Both the position numbers and the translations under genes were made by a program. A stretch of 64,000 nucleotides of DNA from Hydractinia symbiolongicarpus (taxonomy: Eukaryota > Cnidaria > Hydrozoa > Anthoathecata > Hydractiniidae): the NCBI RefSeq assembly GCF_029227915.1, contig NC_079882.1:7254001-7318000 (forward strand), read 5' to 3'. The notes under the pieces are model-generated. The model ran no database searches, was not told the origin of the DNA, and saw only the letters and a list, made by a program, of their open reading frames with translations. Shown one piece after another: positions 45,501 to 57,807 of this stretch. Every line of letters starts with the position of its first letter. Position 1 is the first letter of the stretch.

Positions 45501-48500
45501 AAACGGTTTCGAACATGTAATACAGTTCAGGGAGAATAAGTTCACTGTAATAGAGAGGATAATCGGGGCGAATTTTATCGAGTCATATCACGTAGGCGTC
45601 GAGGTCAAAGGCGTAATTATTGATATTTCGTAGATGGTTTATTGTTTTATTTGTGTTGTGTTCATTATTTTTTTACGAGAATTCTTCTTTTAAGAGCATT
45701 TAATATACAAGTTGTGGATGGCTAAAATGTCTTTAGGCGTATTTCTGTTAAAAAGACGTGTTTATTCTTTGGTACATCTAAGGCTTGTATATGTACTATT
45801 AACACACTTCGGTTATCTTAAAGCATTTTTTAGAATGACAATACAAATCTGAAAACCTAGATGATAAAGAAGTACATAAAATACATCCAAAGCGTTTGTA
45901 TGAATTTATACATAATGTTAAATACAGTTTTTTTTGTGTAAGTATGTACGAGTTTAAGCTGGTATATTTGTTCTGAAGATGGTCTAAGTTAACCGAAAAA
46001 GTTTATTAGTGGACTCTCTTTCCAATTTCTAAAGATTTTGACAAAAGTTTTACGCTTGGCTTATCTCATTGTTTCCTTACTTATACTGTAAAGAGGAGGG
46101 TGTAAGAAGAAGAGTCACATGATCTGTGCTCTATAAATTACACCAAAGTCGATTATATTAGTAGAAAAAATTGATTAGCTCAGTTGTTTTCACGTAGTGC
46201 GCAAATGACGAGCAAAGTTTACATGAGTAGATTTTCTAAACTTTTCGTATGCTCTATCCTCTGCGAAGGAGTTCAATAACTTAGTCGTCTCTCGTTGCGT
46301 TAAAAATAGATAAGTAACGAACGTGTCAAGACTCGCAGTAGCCTGGTGATCAGGTTGTCCTTCCGTTGGTTACAAAGTTTTAATCAAAGTACCTACATAT
46401 CGACTTTTATAAGCCTGGTAGCTAACTAGGTTTTGTTCGTGTTATCTTAACATCAGGAAAAAGTTTTTCTCTTTTTACTTTTCACGATGTCAAGACCCCA
46501 GGCGTATAAATTATTGATGTTTCACTGTGAAAATGTAATTTATGCAAGAAGTATAATTTATGCTATTGTTTATTTTCATCCTCTTACGTTGAAAAGAGAA
46601 AAACGCATAATACTCAACCATTTCTCTTATCTTCGTCAAATATCTATTATTTTATTGTTTTATTTTTCTCAAGTTGAAACGTGTAGGTTTTGAAAATCAA
46701 AGAATGTTTCGAAACCGGCAGTTTTTTACTTGCGAACCGATTACACGTTTGCGCACAAATTAAGTTTTTTAATAATTGAATTTTATTGCAATCCTACGCC
46801 TCGTTGATCATTGTAAGTAGCAGTAAATCGCAGGAAATACAATTCTAATTAATTTCCATAGCAACCGATGAATAAAAAAGTCATATCTTGATGTGAAAAT
46901 GTAAATCATATCTTAATGTTGTGATGTACTGGAGAATTTTCCGTCACCCAGAGTGCTGATGTGAGATGACAGTATCGTGTGGAAATGAGTTACTTCTAAA
47001 TGCAAACGATTCAAATTTCATGAATGGATTACAAAACAGGGAGATTTTCCCTGCGAGCGGACATGTAGTTTTGAGAATACTCTTCGTTTCAATTTACTGT
47101 GTAAACGTCGTTGGAAATGCGTCCGTATGGTTTACTATACCTTTCCAGAAACAACTGCAGAGTCCGATGAATTATTTACTTTTAAATCTTTCACTCGCTC
47201 ATATCATATCCGGCGTGAACGTTTTACTGTTTTGTTTTGTCACCGACACCGGCGGAATTGCCGCGTCGCAGAATAGCCGTGACGTTGCTTGCGCATTCAC
47301 AGAAGGCTTGTGCGTGTACTTTATCGGAGCAGGAGCTTATTTACTAACCCTTTGTGCCATCAGTTTTAATAGATACATGGCCATCCAGTATCCCACTCGA
47401 CAAGGACTGCGTATGCAGAAGAACGCGGTTGTAATTTATAATATTGTAGTATGGTTCATTTGCACTGGCTGGGTGTTGCCGTCGTCAATGTCGTTCCGAT
47501 ATGAAGATCGGATTCGTATATGTTTACGAGATTGGAAACACATTGATCACCCGTTTGTATATCGGATTATAGCTTTGTTATGGTCTATTGCTATACCTTT
47601 GACTTTTTTGTGTCTTTCCTTCTCGGCCATTGTTTGGAAACGGAAAGAGAAAAACTTACTTCTTGACAGAAAGTCGATGTTCGTTAGAGAGTTACATTTG
47701 CAAAGAGCTGAAAAACTTCTGGGGTTGTTAATAATGACATTTTTACTAACTTGGCTGCCATTTTTCATATACTGGGGGCTATATACTACTGGTCATTTCG
47801 CTGGATGTGCAGGAGAAGTCGACGCAATAAAATGGCTCCACGTTACTGTCTTTTTTTCGACGTTTAATGGAGCGCTAGATCCGCTTTTATATACGAGTGG
47901 CAATAAAGAACTGAAAGGGGCAGTTTTGACATTTTGTAAGAAGCTATTATGTCATACTGGTAACAAGGTTGCTCACGATAATACTCTTCGATCGAATGTA
48001 ACAACAGCTGGAAGGATATCTTCAATGGCTGTATTACCCGATGTCAACCATACTTTAAAATATCCTTCGAAGTCAGAATTGTTTTTAGCTAAAAAAATTT
48101 AGTTATTATTTGTATATGTTTAAATTATTAAGCACAATGTTTTTGTGCACGCCTTCGAAAGGTTAGCGATTTGTTTATGAATTAAAAGTTACGTTACCGA
48201 TGCTCGTTTTGCAATTTATGTCAAGGGAGTCAATTCACATCCATTTCTTAACGTAAGACTCTAACCTTTCTTTGGGGGAGGGGGTTATTTCAGATTTTTG
48301 GGAAGGACGAATGTTGTGACAGTGAAACTAACTAAATTAGAATATATGATATGTGAATCTTGATCATGGCGCATCTTTGTATCTATTCTCAACTGAGAGT
48401 TTCATCCCGGTCGCACCCACTACACTACGTAGGTTCGTTTGCGAAGCATATGTAAAGCAGCATGTCAGTGATACTCAAATTAGTTCTACTTCAGCGAGAA

Positions 48501-51500
48501 GTCAAAAAATGACCAATTTTTTCATATTTTTCTTTTATTATTATTATTTTAATTTATATTTACCTGAATTACTTCCAATATGTCAAAAACAAGCATATTT
48601 AGATTAAAATAAATGTTTTTAATCTATTTAATGGCATTAAAATTTTTCACATGTCGTGATAAAAAAAATCGTAAATGCCTGTATCTCATCTGAAACAAAA
48701 GTTTCCCATAATATACCAATGGTTGTTGTGGTAAAATGACCCCTTCGCTAACAGCTTCAGTCTTGTTCAAAATATTATAGGAAAAGGTCAAAGTCATTTC
48801 ATAATAGGCACACATGCTTGGGACCTGTCAAACTTCACTTGTCAATGCTGAAAATCTTCCATAGGATATAGAATATTAGGTTATTTTCTCAGCTCTTAGG
48901 CCCTTAGCTATGCGAAATTCTGCTGACGTTAACATGACCAATTCATGCGATTTTTTAAAGCTGGTACACTTCCAACATTGTTTACCAGGCATATATCTGT
49001 CAACATAGAGCGTTTTCGGATCACGCGATGTTGTTTGACAATTCCCAGACATGGCCAAAAATGGTTGTTTAAGACTGAAGTTTAAATTTCGCCCTATCAA
49101 CTTAGACTAAACGTAAAAATGGAGTTGTTTCTTAAAAAAGTGTAGCCATGTTATTTGGTCGTCAATTAATTGCATAATTGCTTCCTATCTAATTTGTTAC
49201 GAGAAAAATGGCGGAAATTTTTTTCTTTCCTTTTTTTGGCGGGAATATTTTTTCTTTTTTTCGTTTCTTTGTTTTTCCTTATTTATGTTAAGCGTAAATT
49301 TATTCTTAATAGTCTAGACATAAGATGTGGAAGAAAAGATAAAGTTGTTTATATCTATCAGTTGTGTGTCTAAAAGATAACAAAGCTATCAGATAAACTC
49401 TGGAAGTTCCTGCGTATTTATTGAGATGCATGTTTTTATCTAAAAACATGGATGTGAGGCTTAAAATATGTGCTTTTAATACATTTTAAAGGTTTTCCTG
49501 TCTTTCCTGAACGTTGTTGGGTTTATCCATACGTATGCGCGAAAAAAAAAGACATTAGTTTTTTGTATCACGTGGAATAAGGTTGTTCTGTTTGCCATCA
49601 TGTGATAATTCTATGCACGGACTAATGAAAACTGGTGTTTAATAGGGAATTAGCCTCGAGAAACTGCATAAATCTCATGTTAAATATCTACTCCATGGTC
49701 GACAATATATAACGTGTGGTCCTTTGGAATATCTCACAAGTAGAGCGAGATACTTTTAAAGATACGTTTATCAGAGAAATACGAAGAAAAAAGCTCTAGA
49801 AAGCCGACGTCGCTTAGTAACAAAGTAAGATTGTGTGTTGTGTAGTCATCATGAGAAAGTTGTTTGTTACGACAAGATGATTTGTCGTGCGTCAGACTGT
49901 TAAATTGCATGCTGAGAACCCTGCATTTAGCAAGCACATCGCATTGTATAGTATACATTCTTATTTCTTTATAATAACAGTGTCTCGTAAAAATCCATAT
50001 ACGGATGATTACATAAATTTTTGTAAGCTATTTTCATATATAGAAAAAAGAAACAAAATTAAATATGCGAGACTATAAAAGCACATAATACTCCAATAAT
50101 TGATTCTATATTTGAAGGTTTAACTTCCCATGTTCTGTCTCTGCTTAGTAACAAAAACATTACTCATCGGCCAAATAATTTATAATGCCCTCCGCATGCG
50201 TGGCACGACTCTTAAACATTTCTTAAGAATTCAGTAATTTTTTAGACATTACTTTTTAATGTAGGATCTGAATCAGTATTGTTATGAAAAATCATCCGAG
50301 AAGGAGAAGGAGACTGGTAAACAAGATGGCGAATCTTGCGTCAATGAAAAACCAGATACGGCGTGGTCAGCTCATCTCAAACGAAACAATTCATTTATTA
50401 TTAAACTGTTTCATGGTCAGTTAATGTCCAAACTTACATGTGCTTCCTGCCACAAGGTAGATATTTTCTCTCACGATCATTTTTACCGTAAGTGCTCATG
50501 AAAGCCCAGGAGTTTATTTAATCTTTAGGGGGCGTTTATTAGAGACGGGCGTTAAATAGACACTGGTTGTTGATTAAAAAACTAAGAACCAAGACTAACC
50601 CTTTTACGGTTACAGTATATCAATAAATTCGTCCATGTTCCCCCCTCTGTTTAAGAAACTGTAGTCTATTTTGGCATGTATTTAAATTTTACTTATTTAA
50701 AATACAGTAGAAAAGCCTTAAAGATAAATCCGTACCTTTATTTTCCTGTAAATGTTTTGAATGAAGGCTTTGATTAACGCCCTTTTTAACTGAAGAAGGG
50801 GCGTTTATTAGAGGCAGGTGTTTAATAGAGACGGGGCGTTTATTAGAGCATTTACGGTATTTGTAACTTTAATTCCAAAGAAAAAACTACAGTTGACTCT
50901 CCCTAATTCGAATTTACACGAGGAAAAATGTTTGTTTGAATTATTCGAATTTTAGAAAGTCTCTGTAATTTGAACTTTCAGCTTCAGAGAGTAAAAATTC
51001 GAATTACAGAGAGAAATTACGTTAATTTTAAAATCAAGAAAACATAATTCAAGTTTCATTCAATCTTTATTTTTATAGTTTACACAAAAAAGAAACTCTA
51101 TTTTAAAAACTGTTGAATATTTGATTGCTTTACATTGAAGAGACGATCTCTTTCGATAATACGAGTTGCATCACCAAGTGCTTTGCTGTTAGGCCTTCGC
51201 TATCAGAATGTCCATCTTTATCTTGTCTCTTGGCCATTTTCAATCAAGAAGTGAAAAAATGTAGAAAGGCAAACGTTTTAAAAAATAACGTTCGAAAGAC
51301 AACTTAGAAAATTTTAGAAAAACATTTGAATTTGTCAAAGCCCTATATACACACTAAAACACGAATTAGGTAGAGAATCGTGCTGAAGGGACTGAAAAAC
51401 TGTTCGATTATAGAAATTTTTGAATTAGAAAAATTCGAATTGTAGAAAGTTTTTCTGTAAGAGTTTCTTAAGGAAAGTTGACGTTGACTGAGCACTCGTC

Positions 51501-54250
51501 GAAATATTAGAAATATTCAAATTATAGAAATTCGAATTAGAGGGAGTCAATTGTATATGTCATGTTACCGTTTTTGGCGTAATTGCGGCATTCGTACTAC
51601 GCATGTCGCCTAAAACGGCCACAAATTCAAAACTTTACTTTCGATTGCCATTCGGCTATATTTCCACTTTCTTAAAAAAATTTCTTTGTTTTCAAGGTAT
51701 CGTATTCTTATGATCCATGTGCGCAAGTTTCTCTGCCCATTCCTTCAAATACGAACGTGTTAAGCGTGCTTCTTTACACGCGAGACACGTGCACGCCACC
51801 TTTACTTATAACAGTCCCCGTCTCCACGCCGAACGCGCAAGTTTGGCACCTCGTCAACCTGCTGCAAGCTCTTACCAAGATACCGTCGCATTTAGTTGCA
51901 TTATTTGAAGGGTATTCCGATGTCTGTTTGGATGATCGAGCTTCCCTGACGTCGTTTCAAAAACAAAAATACGTCGTGGCCTCGGAGGTGTCCTCAAAAG
52001 AAGAATCAGATGTCGTCTCGATTCCTGTGTTTCAATATTTACTGAACAAAAGTGCAATCGTTTGTTGCCATTTATGTGGTAAATTACAGAACGAGCTTCA
52101 GACAAGCAAATTGAAGCGCTGCACAAGGTGTATGGCTGTAGCGTATTGTAGTCACGATTGCCAAACAAAAGATTGGTCATGTCACAGCAAGGTTTGCACA
52201 AAGGACTTAAAAATGCAAGTAGGGCTGCCGTTTTATATAGTACTAAGAAAAGACTCAATCTCTTACGAGGCGTTTGAAGAACTGTTGCGCGAACGGGCGT
52301 CATTTTCAGTGGAATGTTGTTTGTCTACCCCTGCGGAGGAGGACGATAATAGAAAGAAGGATGAAAATACAGCTTCTGCAAATGGTGGTTCCGATGAAAG
52401 TGAAAACAAACAAAAAATGGTTAACTCCATCGCAAATTGTCAATTTGTAATTAAAATGTCTTCGAAAACAAACGTCAACGACGAAGCATGTACACTGCTG
52501 AATCAAGAGAACTTCTCCATCGATGTTATCGCCAAAACTACCAGCATCATCATGGAATGGCAGAATACACCTGTGGAGGAGGGCGCCGCTACCGGTGATA
52601 TTCGTTCGAAAGAAGTGCCAACGTATAACGTTATTGAGAATGCTTCAACTCCAGCGGTGGACGAGCAGTGCACGTTGTACGATTGTTTAAGATTGTTCCT
52701 GGAGCCTGAGCGCCTGGATGAGACAGAATCATGGTGAGACAATATTATTATTTAAAATTTCTATTGTATAGAGCATGCGTCCTTTTACACTGTGTTACAT
52801 ATAATTTCTTATTTTGTTTGAGTATGTTTTTAACTCTCCTAATCTACGTAATACAGGAAATGTTCGAAATGCAAGAGTTTGCAGGCAGCAAAGAAAGAAA
52901 TGGCGATCAGTTCTCCACCGTGTTTGCTTTTGTTACATTTGAAAAGGTTCACCTATGGCCAGTACGGACAAAAAATCAACAAAGCTGTTTCATATCCGCT
53001 GAGGTGAGGTGCCAATATATAGGCCGTACTTGTGTGTGTTCTGTGCACATTTGTGGATATCTTTTTACATATTTAATACGTATATTTTAATGCTTTTCGT
53101 GCATTTTCACAGTAATCTCGATTTATCGCCTTTCATCGCGAAAGAAACTCGAAATAAAATTGACTACCTCCCTACCTACGACTTGTGCGGTGTAATCACA
53201 CATCGAGGAACGATGAGAATGGGTCATTACACGTGTATGGTTCGTTTGTTGAATCAAAGTGATCAGGACGAAGTGGGTACGTATGCTAAGCTTCAAAAAG
53301 GCGTCAAGTTTTATATCACTTTCTAACGCACGATAACAGTACACTATCGTTGAAAAGTGTTTAAGATTATCGAGTTGTAGTTACAGGGGTTGATAAATAT
53401 GCTTATGATACTAAAGGGTTTGGGATAACGGGCGAGTCGACTTTTTTCTTGCTTGAAGACAAATATCTTCTACAACTTAGAATGTTGAGTACAGATGTTA
53501 TTTTCTACTCGTATTTTTATTTTTTGTAAAGGTTGGCGCCTGTTTGATGATGATTATGCGATTAAAATTAAAAACGAGAAAGTGATTTCTCCAGACGCGT
53601 ACGTTTTGGTGTATCGTTTACGAGGAGCTCAAGATGTAATCAAGATCGATCGCTATCCTTTGGTCGCGAACACATCTCCAGCGTCGTCTATGGAAAATAT
53701 GGCATCAACAGTGAAGCGCAAGCGGGCTGATTCTGTTGCAGGTTCAGGAAAATCACCTGGTGCGGAGAGACGAAGCGTTTCTGAATCTACCTTAAATCGT
53801 ATTAGGAGAAGCACCAGTGTTGAATCAGCCGAGGAAGTGGATAAAAAAGAAGGCTCGAACGCACTGCCAACGGAGTTACGACGGTGCGCAAGCGCGTTGC
53901 CAATAGAAACTAATAAAACAGAATCACATGATACTCGGAAGGGGTTACTTTCGGGTTCATTGCCCGACGTTACAACTAACGAAAACGACGCGCAGAAAAA
54001 CGCGCGTTTAAAACATTTATCTTCATCGTCTGACGAATTTGCGAATGCTTTGGAAAATTTAAATAACGACAGTGCGTTGTGTGATAGTTTTGAAAAACTA
54101 ACTGTAAATGCTGACATGGAGAAAAGCCTTGGTGATATTCCTTGTGTCGACTCGGAAGAGTTTCTTGAATGTAATAATGCATTTCAAGTTGACGAGGAAA
54201 TTGTTGAACAAAAATTAGCCGAGGATATCAACGAGAACGACTTGGATTGA
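36586..54250 (+). CDS. USP19: USP19 ubiquitin-specific protease with MYND finger
   Basis: Twelve exons: 36586-36639, 41560-41657, 42303-42377, 42784-42899, 43498-43836, 44312-44445, 44774-44866, 50265-50456, 51697-52733, 52857-53003, 53113-53276, 53532-54250. All phases fit and give 1055 aa. USP19 removes ubiquitin in ER-associated and stress pathways. The CS (p23-like) domain covers residues about 15-112 (YEKGPDDVNIHLYVRD). A Lys/Ser linker follows, then the USP domain: Cys box GLENYSNNCYMN (Cys207), QHDAQEF, a MYND zinc finger inserted at about 491-534 (CHLC, CTRC, YCSHDC, CHSKVC), LLLLHLKRF, the His box MGHYTC (His800) and GWRLFDDD. The order CS, then USP split by MYND, is specific to USP19. 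The tail (about 845-1055) is Ser/Glu/Asp-rich and lacks the C-terminal membrane helix of some vertebrate isoforms. An AATAAA lies at 54448, about 200 nt after the stop. Confidence 0.96.
37265..37475 (+). repeat. Two-unit direct repeat in USP19 intron 1
   Basis: caaaattt(a/t)gatgt followed by atcatgttcagcatac and ttaactgtgccaa occurs twice, about 120 bp apart. It is a local duplication. Confidence 0.7.
38300..39560 (-). pseudogene. Decayed Penelope-like retroelement
   Basis: The minus strand reads ISSFLDFHLQPLFRKV, KDTNDFLCKLRDLPPLP and CTIDVVGLYLSIPHEDGLKA (RT motif A). It then reads WVWWRYIDDIFLIW in another frame (motif C, YIDD), DLFVKETDTHQFLHFSSCHP, IPYSQALRLRRIC and a CxxC region. Last comes the start of a GIY-YIG-type endonuclease (YVGSTKTV) that soon hits a stop. 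A deletion near 39280 removes the RT palm between motifs A and C and shifts the frame. It lies antisense in USP19 intron 1. Confidence 0.9.
41225..41450 (+). repeat. 113-bp tandem duplication
   Basis: Units 41225-41337 and 41338-41450 differ at only a few positions (for example ttatcagtcac versus taatcactcac). It is a recent duplication about 110 bp before USP19 exon 2. Confidence 0.92.
44867..46965. other. USP19 intron 7, before the nested gene
   Basis: No supported exon. The stretch before 46966 must contain the promoter of the nested GPCR. No clear TATA or other element was chosen. Confidence 0.5.
46966..48102 (+). CDS. Class A G-protein-coupled receptor, intronless
   Basis: Single-exon gene, 378 aa, same strand, inside USP19 intron 7 (44867-50264). 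Seven hydrophobic segments are present. Rhodopsin-family landmarks: GN in TM1 (50-51), NYLLLNLSLAH in TM2 (69-79), a TM3 end SFNRYMAIQYP (NRY at 135-137 instead of DRY), Trp170 with Pro172 in TM4, Pro211 in TM5, TWLPF in TM6 (262-266) and DPLLY in TM7 (305-309 instead of NPxxY). A likely disulphide pairs a Cys at the start of TM3 (Cys109 or Cys116) with Cys186. An N-glycosylation site NDS lies at 14-16. The ligand is unknown; overall form suits a peptide- or amine-type receptor. Odd: the sodium-site Asp of TM2 is His79. The start at 46966 gives a normal 35-residue N-terminus. Confidence 0.93.
   Translation: MTVSCGNELLLNANDSNFMNGLQNREIFPASGHVVLRILFVSIYCVNVVGNASVWFTIPFQKQLQSPMNYLLLNLSLAHIISGVNVLLFCFVTDTGGIAASQNSRDVACAFTEGLCVYFIGAGAYLLTLCAISFNRYMAIQYPTRQGLRMQKNAVVIYNIVVWFICTGWVLPSSMSFRYEDRIRICLRDWKHIDHPFVYRIIALLWSIAIPLTFLCLSFSAIVWKRKEKNLLLDRKSMFVRELHLQRAEKLLGLLIMTFLLTWLPFFIYWGLYTTGHFAGCAGEVDAIKWLHVTVFFSTFNGALDPLLYTSGNKELKGAVLTFCKKLLCHTGNKVAHDNTLRSNVTTAGRISSMAVLPDVNHTLKYPSKSELFLAKKI
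48103..50264. other. USP19 intron 7, after the nested GPCR
   Basis: No further exon was recognised up to the acceptor at 50264. The short frames present have no support. Confidence 0.5.
50890..51553. mobile_element. Pogo/Tigger-like MITE
   Basis: The left end cagttgactctccctaattc is mirrored by the right end gaattagagggagtcaattg, and TA lies outside both ends (50888-50889 and 51554-51555). The subterminal sequence repeats attcgaatt and tagaaag motifs. These ends and the TA duplication fit the Tc1/mariner superfamily, pogo/Tigger branch. About 660 bp, no intact transposase. It sits in the USP19 intron before the MYND-encoding exon. Confidence 0.82.
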
Positions 54251-54949
54251 TTTTTTAATTTTTTTCGCCCTAATTTTATAAGAACATAGAACTTATTACC
54301 CAGTTTCCTTTTGATGAAGTAATTTTGGCCAACTAGAAAACACGAGAGATTTGGCTTATGTTAGAAAAAAAACTGGAATTTTTGCACAATGCATCAATAG
54401 ACTGGATTTCGTTAAAAGACGTTTCAAATACATTTTACCTTTTGGTTAATAAATATTGATTTTTTGCGTTACATTGTATCAAATGTTATATACACTCAAA
54501 CTTATGCATAGTGTGACTCATAAGGCAATAAATATGAGCAGGTATCCGCTCATTAGAGGTTTTGTAGAAAAGTTCTTTAAAGGCAAAACCGTTTGCTATG
54601 GTTTGCACTTTTATTTGTTATGCAATATAAATATAAATCAGTTGAATATTATAATACAATTTACCTATATATTTTACCTACGATTCCTATGTTTTAGGAT
54701 AACACTTTCATACGAAAATTATTTCGCTGGACAAGAGATCTCTTATAAGAGTGTATGTGTCTATGTGTCTGTCTGTCTGTAATACTAATCATGCTGCCAA
54801 TAAACGTGCTGCGGTCTAATATGGCATCGTGTTGGGGATCTTTACCCTCCTGAGGAAAAAACTCCTGTTTTAACCAACTTTATATTTATGAAGTAGGTAG
54901 AGCACTTATAAGAGCCAATCTTTCCCCAGAAAATAATGGCCGTAGAGAG

Positions 54950-56420
54950 ACATGATGCAAACAGATCAGGATGTAATGAACAGAGTTAGCCCTTATGCTG
55001 CTGCATACAGGTACATGGCGAAGTTAAAGTTGATAAATTAGCTCAGGCAGCAGTTGATAAAAGGCGATACAACTTTCCACACTATGACGAAGAAGCCTCA
55101 GCTTTTGTTTGCCAAGATAAAACTCTTTCTGGAAACAGGGATGTTGTTGTCTACACCACGTGAAAGCAACTTCCAAAATATTTCTACGCTATATGCAAAT
55201 TTAGAGCCTACTTTTTCCAAGGGTGAACCAGATTGGTTTTAATGCCGAACGTGCAACCCGGGCAAGAAATGCTACTACAAAATTTTAGCACGATTCATGG
55301 TAAAAAATTATTTTAACAGTATTGTGCCAGTTCTTATGTTAAGGGTAACAACTTACATTCGCGCGAATCAAACAAACCTGCGCGTTGATATGAAGGTTTA
55401 GCCGACCACTTGAATGCTCGAGCTGAAGAGAGAGACCTTTAACTAAGACGGGTTGTATGTGCATTGTATTTCTTGGAGAGCCATGGGTGTTAAAGGAAAA
55501 AACTTAGCGACTAAGAACATCAATGTTATTGACGTTGATACGGATTCCAATTTTCACGACGTCTATACAATGGAAATTCGTCATCCTTAGCAGATGTTGA
55601 AAGTTTTCCAAATTCACCAATAATAGCAATAGCATCTTGACAGTTCTAACCCATGGCACGTTGACTTCCTGGAAAACTTAAAGCCTGAAAAACGACTCAC
55701 TGTACATTCTGAAGACAATTTTAATGGTGAATATTTTGCCTTGTTGTCCAAACTTTCCATTATTGAAAACAAAGTAAAGAGGAATATCTAGATACAAATA
55801 TTGGCCATCATTGTGATTTTCTTCATTTAGCACAAACCAAGCTTGACTTAATTAGCAGCTCTGTTCACAGCTTGTTTAACCTGGCCTTGCTTAAAATAGA
55901 AAAAGTACACAGGCAACCTATGGAGAACATGAGATTGCTGGTGCATTTTAAATTCGAAAATTCGCCATACTGCTTCTGTTATACTGACGTATTGAGCATG
56001 CACGAGAGTCTTTACCTCCTCATCGTGATCGGTATGTTCATTGATCTCAATGTTGGCACAATCATGACCTTTATATATTTTGTTTTACAGATTTAACAGA
56101 CATGCAAGCCTTTAAGTAGGCAACTAGAAGAATCTTTGCCTTAGTCTGGTCGCAAGAAGTACATTAAGAAATTGCTTTTCTTAATTGGCTCACCATCCTT
56201 TGCTGCCAAAGTGATAAACCTGGCAGATTATTTTTTCCATAGATTGATTAATCTGTCTATCACTGTCCCTGCAATCATGAGCAATATGCTGAAACAAAAG
56301 TGGTTGAAGAACTGTACTGTCAGCCCAAGAGAAGATTATCATAGGTACGTTCTTAAAAAAATCCGAATATTGAAATCCCAGCGATCTTTATCCCAAAGCG
56401 AGAGCGAGTAAAATAAACCA
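54950..56420 (+). pseudogene. Degenerate coding-like fragments, unidentified
   Basis: Broken frames carry protein-like stretches: DKLAQAAVDKRRYNFPHYDEE and VCQDKTLSGNRDVVVY (near 55025-55150), LDLISSSVHSLFNLALLKIEK (55835-55910), and KYIKKLLFLIGSPSFAAKVI through NCTVSPREDYHRYVL (56157-56350). They are separated by stops and frame changes. They may come from one dead gene or retroelement; I do not recognise the source. Confidence 0.35.
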
Positions 56421-56829
56421 ATTAGTGGAAAAACGTAATAAAGAAAGCTTAAAAAGTGTTTATTGAGGGAAAAAAAAAGAAAAGATAAAAAGTATCAATT
56501 TAATTTTGGCTAATTTCGCGTAGGTACAATTTACGTAATTTTCTAAATTATCTAATATTATCTTTAGTCAAGCATTGGAATCACAATTGTATAAAGATTT
56601 TTGGCCTTAATATTGAACTATATATATAGCTTGATTGAACTATATATATAGCCTCTAACAACAATAAAATGTATTCTCGGAAATAGCTCTCAATCCATGC
56701 TAGCCTTAAGTAAAATCTTAAAATACGTTCGAGGTTTATATGTAGCTACAATAAAAAAAACATTAAAATTAATTCCACATTTTTGCGCCATATAGTAAGG
56801 GCTATATGTTGTAATAAAAAGCATGTTAA

Positions 56830-57338
56830 AATTGATTTTTTGATTCGAGGTTGTTGTTTAGGTTACAAATATGCATAAGAATAGGTGCCAAAAATTTTGG
56901 TCCCGCGGGGCGGAATTAGGTGACCTCATTACTTTCACTGTCAGCAAAGAAATAATTTTGAAATTATGTCATATTATTTATGGCTGGAAATGTAAAAACC
57001 GTATGCTGAAAATGTAGCGTTCGTTAGCAGTTTGTATAAAATGCAATTTGTGTTCTTTTTGTACTGAATTTTGGCAAAGTATTAGGTCGCCTAGGTATCT
57101 TTCTGTTTAATTGAAATTTATTGTTCAGATCACTGCAGGGGATAATTCAAAGACCAATAATTTACAGACCAAAGTGTGAATTCAATGGTTCTTCGTTCCG
57201 GGAAACATAGACATTTTGATCTACTAGTTTTGAAACCGTTATATAATTGATCATTCCAAGACTATATTTAAAATTTTTGGCACCCATTTTTTTGTGCTTA
57301 TTTCTGACCTAAAGAACAACTTCAGATCAAAAAATTAC
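56830..57338. mobile_element. MITE with about 70-bp terminal inverted repeats
   Basis: The left end (tttttgattcgaggttgttg.., ..ggtgccaaaaatttt) and the right end (aaaatttttggcaccc.., ..caacttcagatcaaaaaat) are imperfect reverse complements over about 70 bp. The interior has no ORF. It lies in the intergenic region between USP19 and the NFAT gene. Confidence 0.75.
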
Positions 57339-57735
57339 TTTTAACTCGCATGTGCACACGAAGGACACAGCAGTCCTCACTAATATTAGCCTAGTTAACT
57401 AAGCTTTCTTCTTCGAGTTGATAAAATGACTTTCTCTCAAACTAAACCTTAGACGCGAACGAATGACTCAGCGGAAACCCCGAGTTTAAATTGGACAATG
57501 TGACTAATCGCTTCGGAGGCCACTTTAATTTATCTGTGAGTTGTTTACCCAGCTTGACCACATCTTACTGTGGTAAAAACTTTATAGTTTGCTAATGTTT
57601 TTTAGCGTGAGTGAAACCACTCGCTGGAATATTCGGATGAAAAGGGCTTTCCCCGACATACACCACGTGAGCAAAGAACAACAGAATTAGCCAATCAAAA
57701 AGCGCGGCCAGATTTTGGCCGCAGAAAAATCGGTT

Positions 57736-57807
57736 GAGACCCAGCGTAATTTTTCCCACCTTAACTACTCCGATTTCCCGGTGGTAAGAAAAATTACGCT
57801 GGGTCTC
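57736..57807. repeat. Foldback sequence
   Basis: gagacccagcgtaattttt (57736-57754) pairs with aaaaattacgctgggtctc (57789-57807), 19 bp exact. A partly paired ccacc/ggtgg extends the stem. Confidence 0.9.

Noticed and set aside
53653-54117. Minus-strand gene opposite the last USP19 exon
   Set aside because: The plus-strand frame continues the USP domain (GWRLFDDD) with correct splice phase; the antisense frame has no similarity or splice context.
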